NCBI GenBank assembly: GCA_038040195.1
Contig: JBBPIR010000001.1
Span: 1-64,000 of the forward strand
Source of the DNA: Chloroflexota bacterium
GTDB taxonomy: Bacteria; Chloroflexota; Limnocylindria; QHBO01
Length of the DNA: 64,000 nt
Reading direction: 5' to 3'
Part shown: in pieces, positions 62,216 through 64,000 of the stretch
How the letters are laid out: each line of letters begins with the position of its first letter
How positions within the stretch are numbered: position 1 is the stretch's first letter
The notes under the pieces: model-generated
Seen by the model: the letters and a program-made list of their open reading frames with translations, nothing else
What the model was told of the DNA's origin: nothing
The model's database searches: none
Translations under genes and position numbers: made by a program

Positions 62216-63229
62216 ATGCCGCTGAATGACCAGTATCCGAAGTCCGTCGTCTTTGTGGTCGGTTTGCGGAGAGATCCGGCCAGCGGTGCATTTGTGCAGA
62301 CTGCTATTGGGACTGCCTTCTTCGTCGCTATCCCGACCGCTCTTCCAGATCGCGTTTGGGTTTACCTCGTGACGGCTGCACATGTCGTAGAGGCCGAGAC
62401 TGAGACCTGGGTCCGTGTTCGCGCAAAGAATGGTCTGCTGCCACTCGTGCGGGTGCCGCAATGGACGATCCATCCCAAAGATGACGTGGCGGTCACGCTC
62501 GTCGGTGGCGTGGCGAACGACCTCGACATGATTTGCGTCCAGGAGGCGATCTTCCTTGACGTGTGGCCGAGAAAACCCACCGTTGGTGATCGGGTGTATT
62601 TCATTGGCCTGCTTGCCATGGCCGAAAGCATGGTTCAGGAAAACGTGCCTATGGTGCGGTCTGGAACCCTCGGCCGCATGTACCAAGAACGGGTGCCGCT
62701 GCGCCATGGAGACGACAGAGTGACGTACCACCAGGCGCACCTGATCGACTGCCGGTCATACGGTGGATTCAGCGGGTCTCCGTGCTTTGTCCAATTCCAG
62801 AGCACATTGGGCGAGGGGGAGAGACGTGGAGGCGTGTTCGTAGGCGGCGTCTCCCTTGTGCCTGAGACCGTCTGTCTCGGGCTGATAAGTGGTCATTGGG
62901 ACGACATGGTCCGAGCCAAGGCTACCGGAGAAATGGCGAACGACGAGATCGCTCAAAACATCCGGTTCCCGATCAACACAGGCGTCGGGATCGTCACGCC
63001 GATAGAGAAGGTACGGGAGTGTTTGATGGACGAAAACCTCAAGGCTGCGCGGGACGCAGATGACGCTCAGTTGGTGGAGACAGCAGCTCGGGAGGAGAGG
63101 GAGAAGGCCGGCACTCCCGATACGACCGATGAACCCCCAGCAGGATTGACGAAGAGCGACTTCGAGGCCGCTCTACGGAAGGTCAGTCGGCGGAAGCCTT
63201 CGGATGAGGGCGCCAAGGAAGGGAGCTAG
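62216..63229 (+). CDS. Trypsin-like serine protease-fold protein
   Basis: The product has 337 residues from this ATG. The catalytic triad can be placed: His ~56 in LVTAAHVVE, Asp ~90 in PKDDVAVTLV, Ser ~186 in YGGFSGSPCFV. There is no signal peptide, so it acts inside the cell. The acidic/basic tail (DFEAALRKVSRRKPSDEGAKEGS) is disordered. The frame is open to a GTG at 62102, but that lies 14 bp from the divergent ArsR gene; ATG 62216 is preferred. Base composition is a little less GC-rich than its neighbours. Such proteases can be effectors in defence systems, but none is evident here. Confidence 0.7.
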   Translation: MPLNDQYPKSVVFVVGLRRDPASGAFVQTAIGTAFFVAIPTALPDRVWVYLVTAAHVVEAETETWVRVRAKNGLLPLVRVPQWTIHPKDDVAVTLVGGVANDLDMICVQEAIFLDVWPRKPTVGDRVYFIGLLAMAESMVQENVPMVRSGTLGRMYQERVPLRHGDDRVTYHQAHLIDCRSYGGFSGSPCFVQFQSTLGEGERRGGVFVGGVSLVPETVCLGLISGHWDDMVRAKATGEMANDEIAQNIRFPINTGVGIVTPIEKVRECLMDENLKAARDADDAQLVETAAREEREKAGTPDTTDEPPAGLTKSDFEAALRKVSRRKPSDEGAKEGS

Positions 63230-63277
63230 ACGTCGGGCACCGTGCCTGCCATGACCCGGCTGACATGCGGTAGTGCA

Positions 63278-64000
63278 TCAGTTTGAGTCGATCTCCTGAT
63301 CACCTGCCGGCACAGCAACGGTCCAGCTAGGCGGCTTGCGTATGGCGCCGAACTTGTCCCGCAATTCACCGGGGAACTGGCAGGCGGTCAGCTGCGCTTC
63401 CGTGGTCTTTCGGAACATCCCGCGCGGAACTGCAGCCTTGAGTTCAGGGCTGTCATGCCGGGGTTCGTCACTCGGATAGCCCGCAGGTCGCTCGGGACGA
63501 AGAATGCCTATCGGCAGTCCGTATTCGCTTTGCACCCGCTCGACTGGCCAGGCTAGATCGCTGTCGTTCGAGATCACCCACGCATGCTCAAAATGCTTGG
63601 CGGCGGCATCAATGACTAGTGCCGTCGCAAGGTTCACGTCTGAACCCTTCTCCTCCTTGCGCCACACCTTGACCCAATGATTCGATGGGTTTGGCATGTG
63701 CGGGTTCGGCGCGTAAGGCGGATCTACACGCTGTTGTTTCTTGGGCCGGAACCGGAAGAATCCCTTCTTGACTTCCACGTTGGGCAAGGTTCCGAGGGCT
63801 CGAAGGTACTCGCGTTGCCGATAGGTCGTTGCAGGATCGGCGGGCAATCCAGGGACATCAGCGGTGAAGTACCAAATCTTCTCGATCACGAATTGGGGAA
63901 AGGCGCGTGCGCACAGTGCCGAGAGGTCCAGCCATTTGTAGGGCGTCCCCTGCAAGGCTCCGTAGTAGAGGTTGAGGCCATCCACGTAGACGAAGGCTCG
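63278..64000 (-). CDS. NYN-domain (PIN-like) nuclease, 5' end outside window
   Basis: The frame is open to the window edge, with VYVDGLNLYYGALQGTPYKWLDL at the start of the domain. Acidic residues in VDGLN, KGSDVNLATALVIDA and AWVISNDSDLAWPVE form the NYN catalytic site. At least 240 residues. NYN proteins are probable RNases. It converges with the protease gene 48 bp away. Confidence 0.85.
   Translation of the reverse strand, partial: RAFVYVDGLNLYYGALQGTPYKWLDLSALCARAFPQFVIEKIWYFTADVPGLPADPATTYRQREYLRALGTLPNVEVKKGFFRFRPKKQQRVDPPYAPNPHMPNPSNHWVKVWRKEEKGSDVNLATALVIDAAAKHFEHAWVISNDSDLAWPVERVQSEYGLPIGILRPERPAGYPSDEPRHDSPELKAAVPRGMFRKTTEAQLTACQFPGELRDKFGAIRKPPSWTVAVPAGDQEIDSN

Overview
The window is high-GC bacterial DNA packed with genes on both strands. 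F420-type (LLM) oxidoreductase, zinc-ribbon/class III cyclase/AAA/TPR proteins, many VapBC/HicAB-type modules and frequent GTG/TTG starts suggest a soil or freshwater Chloroflexota (Limnocylindria/Ellin6529-like); an actinomycete is the main alternative. No rRNA or marker gene is present, so this placement is an inference.

Region 1 (1-13.5 kb): a tRNA-Glu(CTC) integration island. The tRNA gene (13425-13501, minus strand) has a promoter, an encoded CCA and a terminator. The last ~20 bp of the tRNA recur in the same orientation at 753, 2292, 6196 and 8730. Beside each copy, about 60 nt on one side or about 78-80 nt on the other, lies a tandem pair of 12-bp repeats resembling integrase arm-type sites. 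Repeat sequences match between 2391 and 8644, and between 8831 and 13340, which defines two elements of about 6.4 and 4.7 kb. Cargo between the copies is mostly sensory or signalling: a solute-binding-like protein, a giant adenylate cyclase/ATPase, an ECF sigma factor with a Kelch membrane protein, and a GGDEF-EAL protein. No tyrosine integrase is present; only a broken serine-recombinase tail is seen.

Region 2 (13.5-29 kb): chromosomal metabolism. A six-gene minus-strand run (acyl-CoA dehydrogenase, acyl/acetyl-CoA synthetase, FG-GAP membrane protein, DUF1015, alpha/beta hydrolase without the nucleophile Ser, DUF1801) is divergent from a polyamine importer (potABCD order A-D-B-C) followed by a class III aminotransferase, a plausible putrescine uptake and catabolism locus.

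Region 3 (28-45 kb): small modules: an HTH regulator with TGTACA palindromes, VapBC, an EamA exporter, an LLM oxidoreductase and methyltransferase, a strong promoter with a structured leader ahead of a DHFR-family gene, an XRE/nucleotidyltransferase pair with an operator shared with that leader, tandem class III cyclases, a ChrB-domain protein, a second VapBC-type pair, a DHA2 exporter, a lipoprotein, an HD hydrolase, a lone HicB, a RelE/Phd pair, a third cyclase and two oxidoreductase genes.

Region 4 (45-55 kb): a defence cluster. It holds a complete type I restriction-modification operon (hsdM-hsdS-hsdR) with a small downstream gene, a divergent HEPN-domain gene, and a RES/Xre toxin-antitoxin pair led by an unrecognised 423-aa gene.

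Region 5 (55-64 kb): a BMP-type nucleoside ABC importer in one operon with a yeast-type cytosine deaminase (pyrimidine salvage), a HicA/HicB-HTH pair with a clear operator, an ArsR-SRPBCC fusion, a trypsin-like protease and a NYN-domain nuclease cut by the window end.
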